Made by a program: the position numbers and the translations under genes | From: Trichosporon coremiiforme | Taxonomy: Eukaryota; Basidiomycota; Tremellomycetes; Trichosporonales; Trichosporonaceae | Reading direction: 5' to 3' | NCBI GenBank assembly: GCA_039545355.1 | Contig: BCJJ01000027.1 | Coordinates: 124,001 to 188,000 of the forward strand | Length of the DNA: 64,000 bases | Notes under the pieces: model-generated | Told to the model about the DNA's origin: nothing | The model's input: only the letters and a program-made list of their open reading frames with translations | The model's database searches: none | Shown: positions 22,035-33,472 of the stretch, one piece after another | Layout of the letters: every line of letters begins with the position of its first letter | Position numbering within the stretch: the stretch's first letter is position 1

Positions 22035-24191
22035 CTAGAGGCTCATGAGGAGTTTGGTCATCTCGTCGGCGGCTTGCTGCTCCTTCTCGGCTAACGGCGC
22101 CATTGACTCGTCCGACTCGAAATCCTCCTCGTTGTCGGCATCTTCGTCCGAGTCATAGGTGTCGGGATGCGTCCTTCCTTCCGGGGAGAACTGCACCCAC
22201 CGGCGCCACCAGTGCGCGACAACCTTCTTCGTGCGTGTATCGACGTCGAGGAAGTCCGCGTTCGCGATAACGCCGTTCCAGTTCACGTGGCCCGAGGAGA
22301 GAGCGCGCTCGAAGGCACGCACGTCGCCCCAGTACAGCCAGTGCAGGAGGAAAGGGAACGAGCGCGGGTCCGGCAGTGGCACGACCACCTGGCGCACTTG
22401 GCGGACAGTGCCGTCGAGGCTCTTGTCCGTCGATGATCCTGGAAGAGACGGCAGCTCGCAGCAGCCCTTCAGCGATCGGTCGGAAGGGTCGACGGTGTGC
22501 AAGAGCACCTTGTTCAGCAGCCCGGACTGGAGAAGTAGGTACTCGCTATGCACGGTGAAACCCATCGAAGGCACTGAGGCTTCGGAGAACGAGTGCGGCG
22601 GTGGCGGTTGGGGCTCGAGGCCTTGCCCGTTTGGCATCTCGCCATTCGCCTTGCCGTTCTTTCTCTTTGACCCGGGCAACTTGCGGCTGTGCATTGTGAA
22701 AGCCGTCTCGCCGCCTTCACGCGAGCCAACACACTTCACCTTGCCGTCCCACGTATGCGTCGGCACGACTGATGCGTTAGCACTACCCTTAGTGAATCGA
22801 AGTCGGAACGCACCCAGGACGAGGTCGCTCGTGCGCAGGTTGCACCAGTTCAGCGGTGCCTGCCTGTGCAGCTGCTTGAGAGGGTTCACGGGCGGACAGT
22901 CGAGCATCATCGGAATGTGACTACCCCGCCCAAACGGGGCAACGGGCGTCCGGTCGCCATGGCTCATGGTAGGCGTTCGCTCGGAATGTTGGAGGGGGCG
23001 CGCCGTTAACGGAGTCGTAGGGTAAGGTAAGCGATGGTGTGTCGTGTCATTCTGTCCTAAAGCGCCGGCGACCAGTCGAGAATGTTCAGTGTCGACCGTC
23101 AGCGATGACGTATGGACCGAGCCAAGGCGCGAGGCCGAGGGAAGAGGAACGCGTCCGGCATTTCTGCTGGCGCTGTTTATCGAGACGGACAGAGCTGGGA
23201 GGCGCGGCAACGTTGATGACGGAGGAACATAGTTGGGCCCAACATCACGCGCATCCCTGTCGTCGATTGTAGGGCCGTTGAGGGGATCTCTGCGCAGAGT
23301 CGACAGACCAGCGTGCGCCTGTCCGGAGAGGTTTGCTCCGCGACCGCCGAAGGCCGACCCAAGACCGTCAGGACGGTAAAGGGCTGTCGCTGGCGTGCAA
23401 GGACTGCCGGCTGTCGAATTGGACCTCATTGGAAACGTCGGGAGCTGGGGAGAAGGGATCATGAGCTGCGAGAGGTGGTAGGGGGAAGAGGGGTCGATCC
23501 CTCCCTGCCGTGGCTGGGGTGGCGGCCGCATCTCATTCGTTCCATTCATCAACTCGGCCTTGTGCGGCCCTCTTGGACCAGCCATGACGTTGGGCAGACC
23601 GCCCAGACTGTTCAGCCCAGGAACGGCACCACGACTCGGATCACCGCACTCGGTCCAGAAGTGGGAATACTTTGGATACGCTCGATTCGGGCCTGTTGGC
23701 TTTACGGGCCCTCCATGCTCTCCTGGCCTACCCTGGCCGCCGGAGCTCGGACCCCGCGACCCTGTGTTTGCTCTTGCGCTCAAGTCCTGCACTCCATTCA
23801 GCAATTGTCCTTGCTGTACCTGTTGCGCCTGCGATGGTCGCTGGGGGTGGAGGCTGCTGAAGGAGAACGGGGCGGATGATTTTGAGTTTCGGGTCGTCAT
23901 GTGTGTGCTCGCGGGGAGGGGCGTCGAGGCTCGGCGAGGCGTGTGCAACGGCGAGCCCCGGAACGCCGGAGAGTGCGGTGATGGAATCGACGACGATCGC
24001 CCCGTCAGCACTGGGGTTGCAGAGCAACGTCGCCGACGCATGTGAATCGATGGCCGCTGCCCGCCGTTCGCCTCACGGCCGGAGGGTTCTAGAGTCTGCG
24101 ACGTCATGCGTGGAGGCGAGTACGTATAACCTCCTGACCTGTCCTCGAACTCGCTGTTGGCGAGAAGCGCGGGGTGTGTCGGAATGAGCAT
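22035..24191 (-). CDS. large disordered protein with BTB/Clp1-like C-terminal block
   Basis: Single uninterrupted exon of 718 residues. The first ~430 residues are Pro/Ser/Gly/Gln-rich and probably disordered. Residues about 450-690 look folded: HSEYLLLQSGLLNKVLL, VPLPDPRSFPFLLHWLYWGD and a segment with VNWNGVIANADFL. This pattern resembles, from memory, the conserved part of basidiomycete clampless-1 (Clp1) proteins, regulators of dikaryon development, and it also has the general look of a BTB/POZ fold (HSEYL...LL...LPDP...FLLHWLY). The C-terminal tail is acidic. It is the only long intron-free gene here besides the nearly intron-free LYS2 and zinc-cluster genes. The coding call is firm; the Clp1 link is tentative and would be decided by a profile search. 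Confidence 0.8.
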   Translation of the reverse strand: MLIPTHPALLANSEFEDRSGGYTYSPPRMTSQTLEPSGREANGGQRPSIHMRRRRCSATPVLTGRSSSIPSPHSPAFRGSPLHTPRRASTPLPASTHMTTRNSKSSAPFSFSSLHPQRPSQAQQVQQGQLLNGVQDLSARANTGSRGPSSGGQGRPGEHGGPVKPTGPNRAYPKYSHFWTECGDPSRGAVPGLNSLGGLPNVMAGPRGPHKAELMNGTNEMRPPPQPRQGGIDPSSPYHLSQLMIPSPQLPTFPMRSNSTAGSPCTPATALYRPDGLGSAFGGRGANLSGQAHAGLSTLRRDPLNGPTIDDRDARDVGPNYVPPSSTLPRLPALSVSINSASRNAGRVPLPSASRLGSVHTSSLTVDTEHSRLVAGALGQNDTTHHRLPYPTTPLTARPLQHSERTPTMSHGDRTPVAPFGRGSHIPMMLDCPPVNPLKQLHRQAPLNWCNLRTSDLVLGAFRLRFTKGSANASVVPTHTWDGKVKCVGSREGGETAFTMHSRKLPGSKRKNGKANGEMPNGQGLEPQPPPPHSFSEASVPSMGFTVHSEYLLLQSGLLNKVLLHTVDPSDRSLKGCCELPSLPGSSTDKSLDGTVRQVRQVVVPLPDPRSFPFLLHWLYWGDVRAFERALSSGHVNWNGVIANADFLDVDTRTKKVVAHWWRRWVQFSPEGRTHPDTYDSDEDADNEEDFESDESMAPLAEKEQQAADEMTKLLMSL

Positions 24192-27100
24192 GGCGGGCGG
24201 GCGGCAGTCAGCCGACTAGTCGTGGTATAGGAAGTATGTGTGGGCCGCAACGCCGTCTGAGTTCGTTCTCATGTGTAACAATAGGCTCGATGTCTCGGTT
24301 CGGGTATAAAAGTGGACGGTCGACTTTGAGCTGGGATCTGATCAATGCGATGCAATGGCGAATGCGTGTAGGCGTGTGTGAGGCTCGTCCTGGGACAGGC
24401 AAGGCTGAGGAGAGGGGAAAGAGCTCGGCTCGTCTTATAACACTCGGAGAGTCGGAGGAGTGCTCGTGCGTGTGGTATGGTGTGACTGGTGGTAGATAGC
24501 GAACTTTGTGGATGATCGAGGATTGCGCCGACTCTTTGTTGTACTTAACGGACAGCCGGTAGAACCGACATCTGTGTTGAGGCAAGGTTTTTCGTCGATC
24601 GAGGGGTCTGGACAGCGACGGAGACGGTATGCGGCGTAGTCGTAGTGAGTCACCGGGCGATTTTTACCATCATCGTAACTTGAGGTCTGCATAGAACTAC
24701 CGTGCGCAAAGACCTACAAGCCAGCAAGCCTGCAAGGGTGCGTAGGGTAAGGAAGTGGGGAACATCCGCGACCTGGACTTCGGCAGACGAGACGTCTGAC
24801 CGCAGGGCTCTACGCGTCATGTTGTACCGGGCAAAAGCTGACGAAAATCAAGTATAAACAAGTACATTCGCTGTCGGCCCTACGAACCCTGGACAATAAT
24901 CCGCGGTTTGGAGGTTGGGAACAAGGGTTCAGAGACAGCGACGCCTGACAACGCCTGAAGGGAACGGCTGCATTGCACGAAAGCTCAGGCCAGGAGCGTG
25001 CTGGCGACTGGCTGGAATTCTGTCCTGAGCGGAGCTCTGGTTCGACATTCCTCGAAGAGAACGCCGTGGCACTGTGCCCGCCATTCAACGCAGTGGCGTC
25101 TTGCGTGCATCGCCTATCCAACACTATTCAAAGATTGTCGAGCTCTGTGCCAAGGTGATGCTAGTGCTGCAGCCTGTGTGACGTAGTCGGAAGATGGTGT
25201 GGCGCTGGACCCACTTTGCACGCCGTCCGACGACCACGAGTCAGGCATGAGAGTGTCCATCGGTGAATTCAGAAGCTTCTTGGCTGACTGACACAACGTC
25301 AAACAATAGAAAGCTCGCGAGACCGTTTGGTATCTGTGCAACATACGTACCGAGCTGACGTCGCAATCTCTATTGTCATATCGTAGTGACCACCCAACGA
25401 GAATGTAACATAACCGGCTTAACCTCGACAGCTATAAGACGACAGAAGCTTACTTGGAGCCTTGAAGGGCGGTTCAGGATATGTTGCCGAAGGAAGATTA
25501 ACCTGTGGCTGATGAGGGTCTGAGCGACGTTCGGTGTGCACTGATTTATGGCGTTCCTTATAGGGGCGAGGTCCAACCAAAGGTTTCCGTTTTGCAGGAT
25601 CACCAAGAGCCCACGCCTTAGTTGGGGACGGCTGATTGCAACTCTGTGCGCCTGGTCATGACATAAGATGCATATTTTGAATGTCCATTCATCGCACCTC
25701 AGGCGCTGCTGATCATCAGTGCATTCAACCGTCCCCGGCTCGTCAATCACGGCTGATCGTCGTGCAGGCCAATGATAAGGCAGAAGCAGACGGCGACTGC
25801 GTTGCATGCACACATCGCTCATCAGTGACGCCGAGTGTGCACTAGATCAACCGGGGATTTGGGTGATTCGACTCCGACTCAGTTTTTGCCAACGAGCACC
25901 CGTAACTGACCTCTTACCCATTTGACCTCTCTCCTATCCCACGCTTCTCACCCATGCGTAGAACCTGCTCTTCGTACCGGCCCCATACGTACACCTACCA
26001 GCGCAAAACGTGGTCAGGCGGACAGCAGAGGCCCATCAGACTTTGAGGTGGCGTCGGGCGCTGTTCCACATCCTGAGTTCAGGTGCGTGTGGCACTCTGA
26101 TCCTTTTTCGGCCCTATTGTTGAAACCTCGCATCACAGCCCAGCACCCCAGTAGCGTAAGCGTATAGTGCCCCAGTGTTTCGACCTCATACTCTCATCGC
26201 ACTCTTCTAAGCTTATCTCCTTTCTGTGAGCTTGTTCGCAACCCAAGGGGGTCACGGGTCTAGGCCATCCGACCCACTCCTTCTTCGAGATAGCACTCCA
26301 AATTGGCCGGCGATATCTTAGCATGCACATACGAAGGGGAACCGAATCAGGATTGGGGCGACCGGCCGATCTTCCGGCAGCCCTGTAGCTCTGGATCTCT
26401 CTGAGGGTATGCGGCGCCTCCGCGACCACCATGCCTGGGCGACTAATCATACAAAAGAACAGGTTCGCAGCCTGCCTCTGTTCTGAGACACGCCGGTGCG
26501 TCCGACAACGCAATGCTTCTTGAGACAAATGTGCATCGTGCGCTAAAACAGATTCATGAGATCTGCTTCGATCACTGGCTGGCTCACTTGGTTGAACGAC
26601 AGCATGGGACGCGATGTATGGGACAACAGGCACCGGCGGTAACTGCGGTAATGGTCAAAAGCGAGGTCTGGCCGGTATGAGGCGGCTGCGCATGAGCAGA
26701 CATGTCGACGGCCACCGATGGTCGTCGCTGGCCACCCCCACCCGTAGTACACACCCCCACCTCCAAAATCCCGTCACTACCCACCACGTGCTGACATGAT
26801 GGCTGTGCCAAAGGAGTCTCGAGTGCGTGACCCGGCTATGCGCTGGTTCCAGAACACGCCTCCAAGCCGCCCTGGCCCTGGCGCCCGAGATCGAGTACTG
26901 AGGTCTGCGCCTGCAGACCTGGCAGGACCAAGTGCAGAATAGGCAGGACAACGCTCGCCCTCGGGTATGCACTGGCTCGAAACGATGCAGAAAGTGCTCC
27001 CTGGCGCTTCTGAGATCGGCGACCTGGTCTCGCTCTCTGTGGACGAGCATCGGAAATGTGACTGACGACTTGCATACTAGGAACCAGCCATACGGGCGCT

Positions 27101-28910
27101 ATCCGAAAGGAGAAGAAGAATAGCAAGAGCAGAAGACGCCCAACGGAGACCCCGTAGGCTCCAGAAGGCTCCCGAGGGCGAAGTAGGCGGACGCTGCGCC
27201 CTCCGCGCTGGCGTCCAGCGGAGATTCCGGCGAACATCAGTGACCCATCGGGTCGCATAGTTGGGGTATGAGTGACGTATAGAGACGTATAGTGCGGTAT
27301 CGTTGTTCCGTGTGCTGTCACCCATGGTTTGTCGCATTCCACATTATAGAGTCACGAGGGCTCAGCATTCGAGAAATGCCAGCCTAGGCAGCGCAGAAAT
27401 GCCTCGCTGGCGAAACGCCTGGTGACCGCTTCGCGGAGACATGTCAATACTGGCAACACCGACCTTGGAAAGCCCTGCACTAGCGTGAGCCACCGTGGCT
27501 CACTTGTCTCCACCGACGTACGTTGTCCGATTCCGGAACCCGTCGCAACCTAGTCCCCCTCCTGCTGATCCCCAGCTTGTACCTGGACAGTTTTGTTGGT
27601 TGATTCCAGCTTTCCAATTCCGGGCACATGATCTCCACAGACCCTGCAAGGGATCTGTCTCCAAGCCAGAAATCCTATGATCCTGCTCCCCAGCTTTGCT
27701 CCACCGTGACCCCAAACCGTGGCGGGCAATAGCACCCAGCATCCTTTGCCCGTTAGCCCGACACTGTGCCAAGCCGCGGAAAGAGAACGGACAGTGGCTC
27801 AGTGCTGATCTGGCTCAACTGCGGCTCTTGCGTCAGAGGCGACGCCCATCAGAGCTTGGATACTTCTCGCAGCCGCCCTCAAGACTCTACAAGAATGATG
27901 AGGGACAGCCTGAGCTGGGCCCCTTGAGCCCGGCAAGCCAGCGACCCCGAGCGGCCAACCCCCCGCCAGCGATGCCGAAACCGGACACCAGTTGGGAGAC
28001 AATGTATCAGATAACCTCAGCCGTGTGTCGGGGTCAGCGTGACGGTGCCTGCCGTGTCCGCGACAAGAGGCGTCGGAGACAAAAACAGGCACAGAGAGTC
28101 CGAATACCTCTCGGTGCGCCGCCGGGCCGCACCCGGGGAGCGGTCTGTGCACGCCGGCGCTCACGCTGGGACAACTCCAGCCCCTCTGCGCATAGTTTAC
28201 CAGCGTTTGATGGCGTCCAAAATCACTCTTATTTGTCAACGACTTCAAAGCAGCGCCAGCTAGGGATGCTGGAACTGGCCACGCTGAGCGCCACAAGGGT
28301 GCATCAGTGTCAGTCTGTCATAGGTGCTACATTGCTGTGCACCACCAACTGCGCGATGCACCCTCCAGAGTCATATAATCCGCACGCAACGGACCTGACG
28401 GACAGCTCATGACGCAGCTTGACGCAGTCTCCTGGCTGGAGCCTGATGGCGCCGCCGCCTGGCGCTCTGTGGCACTGGATTGCAAAAAAAAATGCCTCGC
28501 TGGCTCTGCACCTCTGAGCAATCTCAGCCTCTTGTGCGGTCCTACGGAGGCTTGACAGCCATCCAGCACTGGCGCCCGCTGACTTGCCCCAACTCCGCGG
28601 ACTTGCCAGGCGACGCGCCCTTCCGCCCAATGATGCCCTCGGATTGCAGCACTCGCTCGCCGGAATCGCCGCGCACTGTAGCACATGCTGACCGTAGTTT
28701 GAATCACGAGCTCGTGATAACGTGTGCTCTGCGGGGTTTGCTCGATGACTGAATTGCTTCCATACCTTCGCATTCCTGTGCACCTGGCCCTCGGCGCAGC
28801 ATGCTGCCATCCCTAGCCCTGCACGCAGCGCGTGATGTTATGAGTATGTCTGCATCGATTCTTCTACAGAGCCTTGTCTGGCTTTTGGTTTTCTATGCGA
28901 TTATGGTTGT
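24192..28910. other. gene-poor interval (4.7 kb)
   Basis: No frame here encodes a recognisable domain or gives a splice-consistent exon series, although short open frames up to about 240 codons occur (for example 25376-25822 minus and 27696-28412 plus) with random-looking composition. A 17-nt palindrome with one central base lies near 27,484-27,500 and a 16-nt perfect palindrome at 28703-28718. No tRNA signature, terminal repeats or reverse-transcriptase remnant was seen. It may hold non-coding transcripts, decayed genes or extended promoter of the Clp1-like gene. Confidence 0.55.
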
Positions 28911-31900
28911 TTACGCCTGGCCGGCAGTGGTACGGCCAATGGCGCGCGACACACCACCCTGGAGGACGGGAAGGTCCTTGCCCTTGCCCGCGGGCGGGGC
29001 CTCCATGAAGCCGGCGCGGATGAGCCAGGCGATGTAGAGACCGACGAGCTCCTCGGACACGCCCGAGGTGGCGGCCTCCCCGCCAGACTGGGCGAGGGCC
29101 TGGGCGTTCGAGTCGTCGAGCTCGACCGCCTTGGTGCTCGTCGGCAGGTCGTCGAGCACAAAGTGCAGGAGCGGGAAGAGCGCGTTGTCCTGCGTCTCGA
29201 GCACGTGCTGCTCCAGCCGCGTGCGCCACTGCACGTACTCGACGCGGTTGACGGGGTAGCCGTACGTCTGGAGCGCGCCGAGGAGGTCGTTGAAGCGCAT
29301 GCGCGGGTGACCGCTGACGTGGGCGACCTTGAAGCGGCCGTTGAGCGAGGCGCTCTGCGTCGAGATCGACGCGAGGAGCGCAACGTGGTCGACGGGGCAC
29401 ATGTTGAGCGTGTTGTTGATGTCGGGAATGAGGCCGAGCTGGAGACAACCCTTGACCATGCGCCAGATGAAGTCGTCCGTGTTCGTGACGGCCGTCTTGG
29501 TGTGGCCGAGGATGTACGAGGGACGGATGATCCAACCGCTGAGGCCGTGCTTGGCCGCCTCCATGATCAGCTTCTCAGCAACCCACTTGCTCTGTCCGTA
29601 GCCGGCGTCGAGTCCGACGCGGGCATCCTCCAAGTCGTCCGACTCGGGGATACCAGCCTTGCCAGCCTGGAGCAGCTCGTCCGACTTGCGAACAAAGTTC
29701 TCGTTGTCAAGAACGGCAGTCGACGAGATGAACGTGAACAGTTTGGGCTTGGTCTGGTTGCACAGCTGCAGACACGTGAGCGTGGAGAGGACGTTGGCAG
29801 CACGCATCTTGGCGTAAGGATAGACCCAGTGGACGACGGCACCGTTGTGGAGGACGGCGTCGGCTTCGGCAGCAACGCGGTCGAAGGTTGCCTGGTCCAG
29901 ACCAAACTTCTCCTCGCCGAGATCACCGACAACGGCCTCAACACGGCCCTCAGTGACCCACTTCTCGTCCCAGATACCACGGCCCTCACCCGAGTCACGC
30001 AGACGTGCGATACCGTCCTCCGTGGTCTTGGCACGGACAAGACAGATGACCTTGGCGGCGTTGCGCGAGAGGAGGTCGCCGAGGATGAACGCGCCGAGGT
30101 ACCCAGTGGCACCGGTAAGGAAGACGGTGTGCTTCTTGGCGGCAAAGTCAGCAGGGAGCGGCTCGTACTTGGCCGGCAGCTCCTTGGAGAGAACAGCGAC
30201 GTCGTCGGCGTAGTTGATCTCGGCGACCTTGTCCTTGTTCTCGGGCTCGTGGGCATCGAGACCGGCGTTGGACAGGTCGTCGACCGCGGCAGCGAGCTGC
30301 TCGATCGTGGGCTTCTCGAAGACGAGACCGAGGGGCGCGTCGACGACGAATGCCTTGCGGATCTCGAAGATGAGACGCGTGGCGAGGATCGAGTGTCCAC
30401 CAAGGTCGAAAAAGTTTTCGTCGATACCGATTGACGACGGGGGCGAGGGAAGGAGCGACTTCCAGATGTCGTGGATGCGCTGCTGAGTGGGGGTGAGCTT
30501 GGACGACGAGCTCTTGGAGGGCGCGGCGGCGAGCGCAGTGTCCGGGAAGGGGAGGGCGGGCTTGTCGATCTTGCCGTTGGGGTTGAGGGGCAGCTTGCGG
30601 AGAGGGAAGTAGACGGCCGGGACAGCGTACGACGGGAGCTTCTTCTTGAGGTGCTCGCGAATGTCGCGAATGAGGCGGCGGTAGCGGCGGACGCCACGGA
30701 TCATCTCCTGCTTGAGGTCGACCTCGTCGTCCTCTGGGGCGTCACCCTCGGAGGCAGAAGCAAGGTTGGCAACCTCGGGAACGTCGTTGGGAACAAAGTA
30801 CGAAACAAGGACCTTTTCCTCGTCCTTGTCACGACGGACAAGGGTGACGTTTTCACGGACAAGAGGGTGACGGGACAGGTGGGTGTCAATCTCACCGAGC
30901 TCGATACGGAAGCCACGGATCTTGATCTGGTCGTCGGCACGCCCAGTGCACTCGACGCGGCCATCGGGGAGGTAGCGACCAAGGTCACCGGAGCGGTACA
31001 TGCGGTCGCGGATGCCGAACCAGTACTTGGCAGCCTCGGGGTTGGACTGGACGAGGGTGTCCTCGCGCTCAACGCCTTCGGTGAACCAGTTGGTGACAAA
31101 CTTCTCGGCAGTTGCGGCGGGGTCGAGATAGCCCTCGGCGAGACCGCCGGAACGGACGTAGATCTCACCCATCTCACCGACAGCGCAAGGCACGTTGCGG
31201 TCGGTGCGGTTCACGACAAGAAGCTGCACGTCGATCATACCCTGACCAGCAGGCATGAGGTCCTTCTGCGTTGACAGGAAGGTCTGGTCCTCGTTGACGG
31301 AGGGAATGGCAAAGTATGAGACCGCACGCTGCGTCTCGGTCGTACCGTACATGTTGATAATGCAGACGTTCTGGGCGAGCGACTGGAGACGCGTGCAGTC
31401 ACGCTTGGTGAGGACGTCGCCGACGAAGAAGGCATTCTTGAGCGACGGGATCTGGCGCGAGGCCTGGGCAGACAGGAGCTGACCCATGGCAGGCGTGAGA
31501 TGGGTGACGGTGACCTCGTTATCGTCCATCCACTCCGCCAGGCGACCGGGGGTACCGATGTCGTCGGCGGTAGGCACGTAGAGCGAGGCTCCGAGGAAGA
31601 GGGGAGTGAACATGTCACGCTGGATAGGGTCGTGGGCGATACCAGAGAGCATGGTGAAGCGCGAGTCGCCGTTGAGGCCGAAGCGCTCAGCCATCCAGGG
31701 GAAGAAGTGGGTGAGCGAGAAGTGCCTACCCTTGACACCCTTGGGGATACCGGTTGAGCCAGAGGTGAAGGAGAGGGTCGCGTTCGAGTCGGGGCCGAGG
31801 ACGACGCCGGTGGGGGTCTGGGCGAGCTCCTGGTAGGGAGCGAGGATGTCCTCAGCGGCGGCGGCGGGCGAGCCGGTGATACCGTTCTCGGTCATCTTGA

Positions 31901-33195
31901 TGGCCGGGATGTGGACGCGGAGGTCGAGCTTCTCCTTGATGTACTCGGAGACCGTGGGGGAGAGGACGCCGGCGCTCGAGATAACGAGGAGCGCGCGAGG
32001 AGTCGAGACCTGGAGGTAGACGATCTGGCGGTTCGGGGGGTAGGCCGGGTCGACGACGGAGAAGATACCGCCAGCCTTGAGGATACCCATGACACACACG
32101 ACGAGGTCGACGCTACGGGCGGCGTAGACCATGACGACCTCTCCGCGCTGGAGGCCGTTCTTGAGGAGCGAGTGGGCGAGGACATTGGACGCCTCGTCGA
32201 TCTGGCGGTAGGTGAAGGTCCTTCGTCCGCGGGAGGGTCCGTCGAGGATGCCCTGTCCCTCGGCCTGCTCACACTGAACAACACAGGGGCGGTCGGGATG
32301 GGCCTTGGCGTTGGCCTGGAAGATGTCGGTGATGGCACCGACGTAGCCGCACCAGTCGAGGTCGGACGAGGGGTCGGGGACGACATTGGCCTGGGCCGCG
32401 GTACGAATGGGGAGCGAGCCGATGGGATGGGCGGCGTCGTGGGAGGAGGCCGACTTGATAAGCTGGATCAGCGAGTCGAGGACGGCCTGGACGCGCGCCT
32501 GCGTGAACAGGAGCGAGTTGTAGGTGAGGCGGAGGTAGAGCTTGGGCATGGCCGAGCGAGTGGCGGAGCCCTGCTGGTCCTCGGCGAGGAGGAAGAGGGT
32601 CCAGTCGGTCGAGAGGGATCCCGACGGGTCGGCGTCGACCTGGGTCGAGTCGAAGAAGCGGACACGGTACAGCGGTCCCTCGGGCTTGAGGTGATCGATA
32701 AGCGCCGAGAAGGCGACGACGTCCTGCGCGGCGTCCTCCTCGCGCTCCATGACCTGGCGGAGGACGTCGAAAAAGGTCATCTCTGCCGTAATGTCGAGCT
32801 TGAGAAGCAGCGGGGCCGTAGTGCCCGGAGCGCTCGCGCAAATGACCATGGAAGGGTCAGGGGTGTAGCGGAACAGGAGGATGACGAACGACGTCAGCAG
32901 CAGGTGGTACGGCGTAGGCAGCGGCTCCGAGGGGAAGAGCTCGCTGAACTCGTACGTGAGGTGCATAAGCGCCGGGGCCAGAGACGGCGGGAGGGGAAGC
33001 GTCTGCACCGACTCGATCATCTTCGCAGGCGCTGGGAGTCAGCTATCTATAAACTCCTAGATATCGGAGCAATTCAGCTCCAGCGGGCAACTCACTGGTT
33101 CTCGGGTAGTCCGTGGGGAGGGCGAGACTCGGCAGGGTGCCGAGCCTCTTCGACCAGCGGCCCAAAGAGGCCGTGAGGTCGGTAGCTTGCGCCAT
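28911..33195 (-). CDS. LYS2: L-2-aminoadipate reductase
   Basis: Large NRPS-like enzyme of the fungal alpha-aminoadipate lysine pathway: adenylates 2-aminoadipate, holds it on a phosphopantetheine arm and reduces it with NADPH to the semialdehyde. Exons 33096-33195 and 28911-33031 give 1406 residues, normal for Lys2. A condensation-like N-terminal region is followed by the adenylation domain (FTSGSTGIPKG near residue 458, and YRSGDLGRYLPDGR). The carrier-protein site FDLGGHS lies near residue 910, and the thioester reductase Rossmann motif LTGATGYLG near 1005. All signature residues are present. The start MAQATDLTASL lies in a 100-nt first exon. It is divergently arranged with MDP-1, and its upstream region holds two TGACTC sites. 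Identity is secure. Confidence 0.97.
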
Positions 33196-33472
33196 GGTGT
33201 TTGTTTGGGGGGAGGAGGATGGAGAGGAAGCTCGACAATGTGTGGCTGCCACTGTAACTAACTTTTCCGTTGTAGGGCGCTCTCTCCGCTCCTGGCGCTC
33301 GTTGACTCGCTTGACTCGGAAAGCTGGATGCGGGTCGCGCGGAGAACTACGTGCGGCCGACTCGGGCCGGCTATCTCCGGACACGTCATTTACCACGTGG
33401 CTGTGACCACCGTCTTCCTCAAGGGTCGCTGGTGGAGGTCGCTCATGTTGCCTTCTCCCACTGTAGCTGACG
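33196..33472. promoter_or_regulatory. divergent LYS2/MDP-1 promoter with TGACTC pair
   Basis: This 277-bp region separates the LYS2 (minus) and MDP-1 (plus) start codons. Two TGACTC sequences at 33303-33308 and 33312-33317, nine bases apart start to start, match the core of Gcn4/Cpc1 sites; a CACGTG E-box lies at 33392-33397. Gcn4-type control of lysine biosynthesis is established in fungi; occupancy here is inference. Confidence 0.5.

Noticed and set aside
24305..24312. TATAAAAG on the plus strand
   Set aside because: Nothing gene-like follows on the plus strand, and the adjacent gene is on the other strand.
25376..25822. 148-codon minus-strand frame in the gene-poor interval
   Set aside because: Random-like composition, no motif, no flanking splice logic.
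28703..28718. 16-nt perfect palindrome ATCACGAGCTCGTGAT
   Set aside because: Striking but short; without recurrence elsewhere in the window it supports no specific function.
29163..30434. 423-codon plus-strand open frame opposite LYS2 (and 421 codons at 31911-33176)
   Set aside because: It is an antisense shadow of a strongly codon-biased gene: Val/Asp/Glu/Leu/Gly-dominated composition, no domain and no splice structure.
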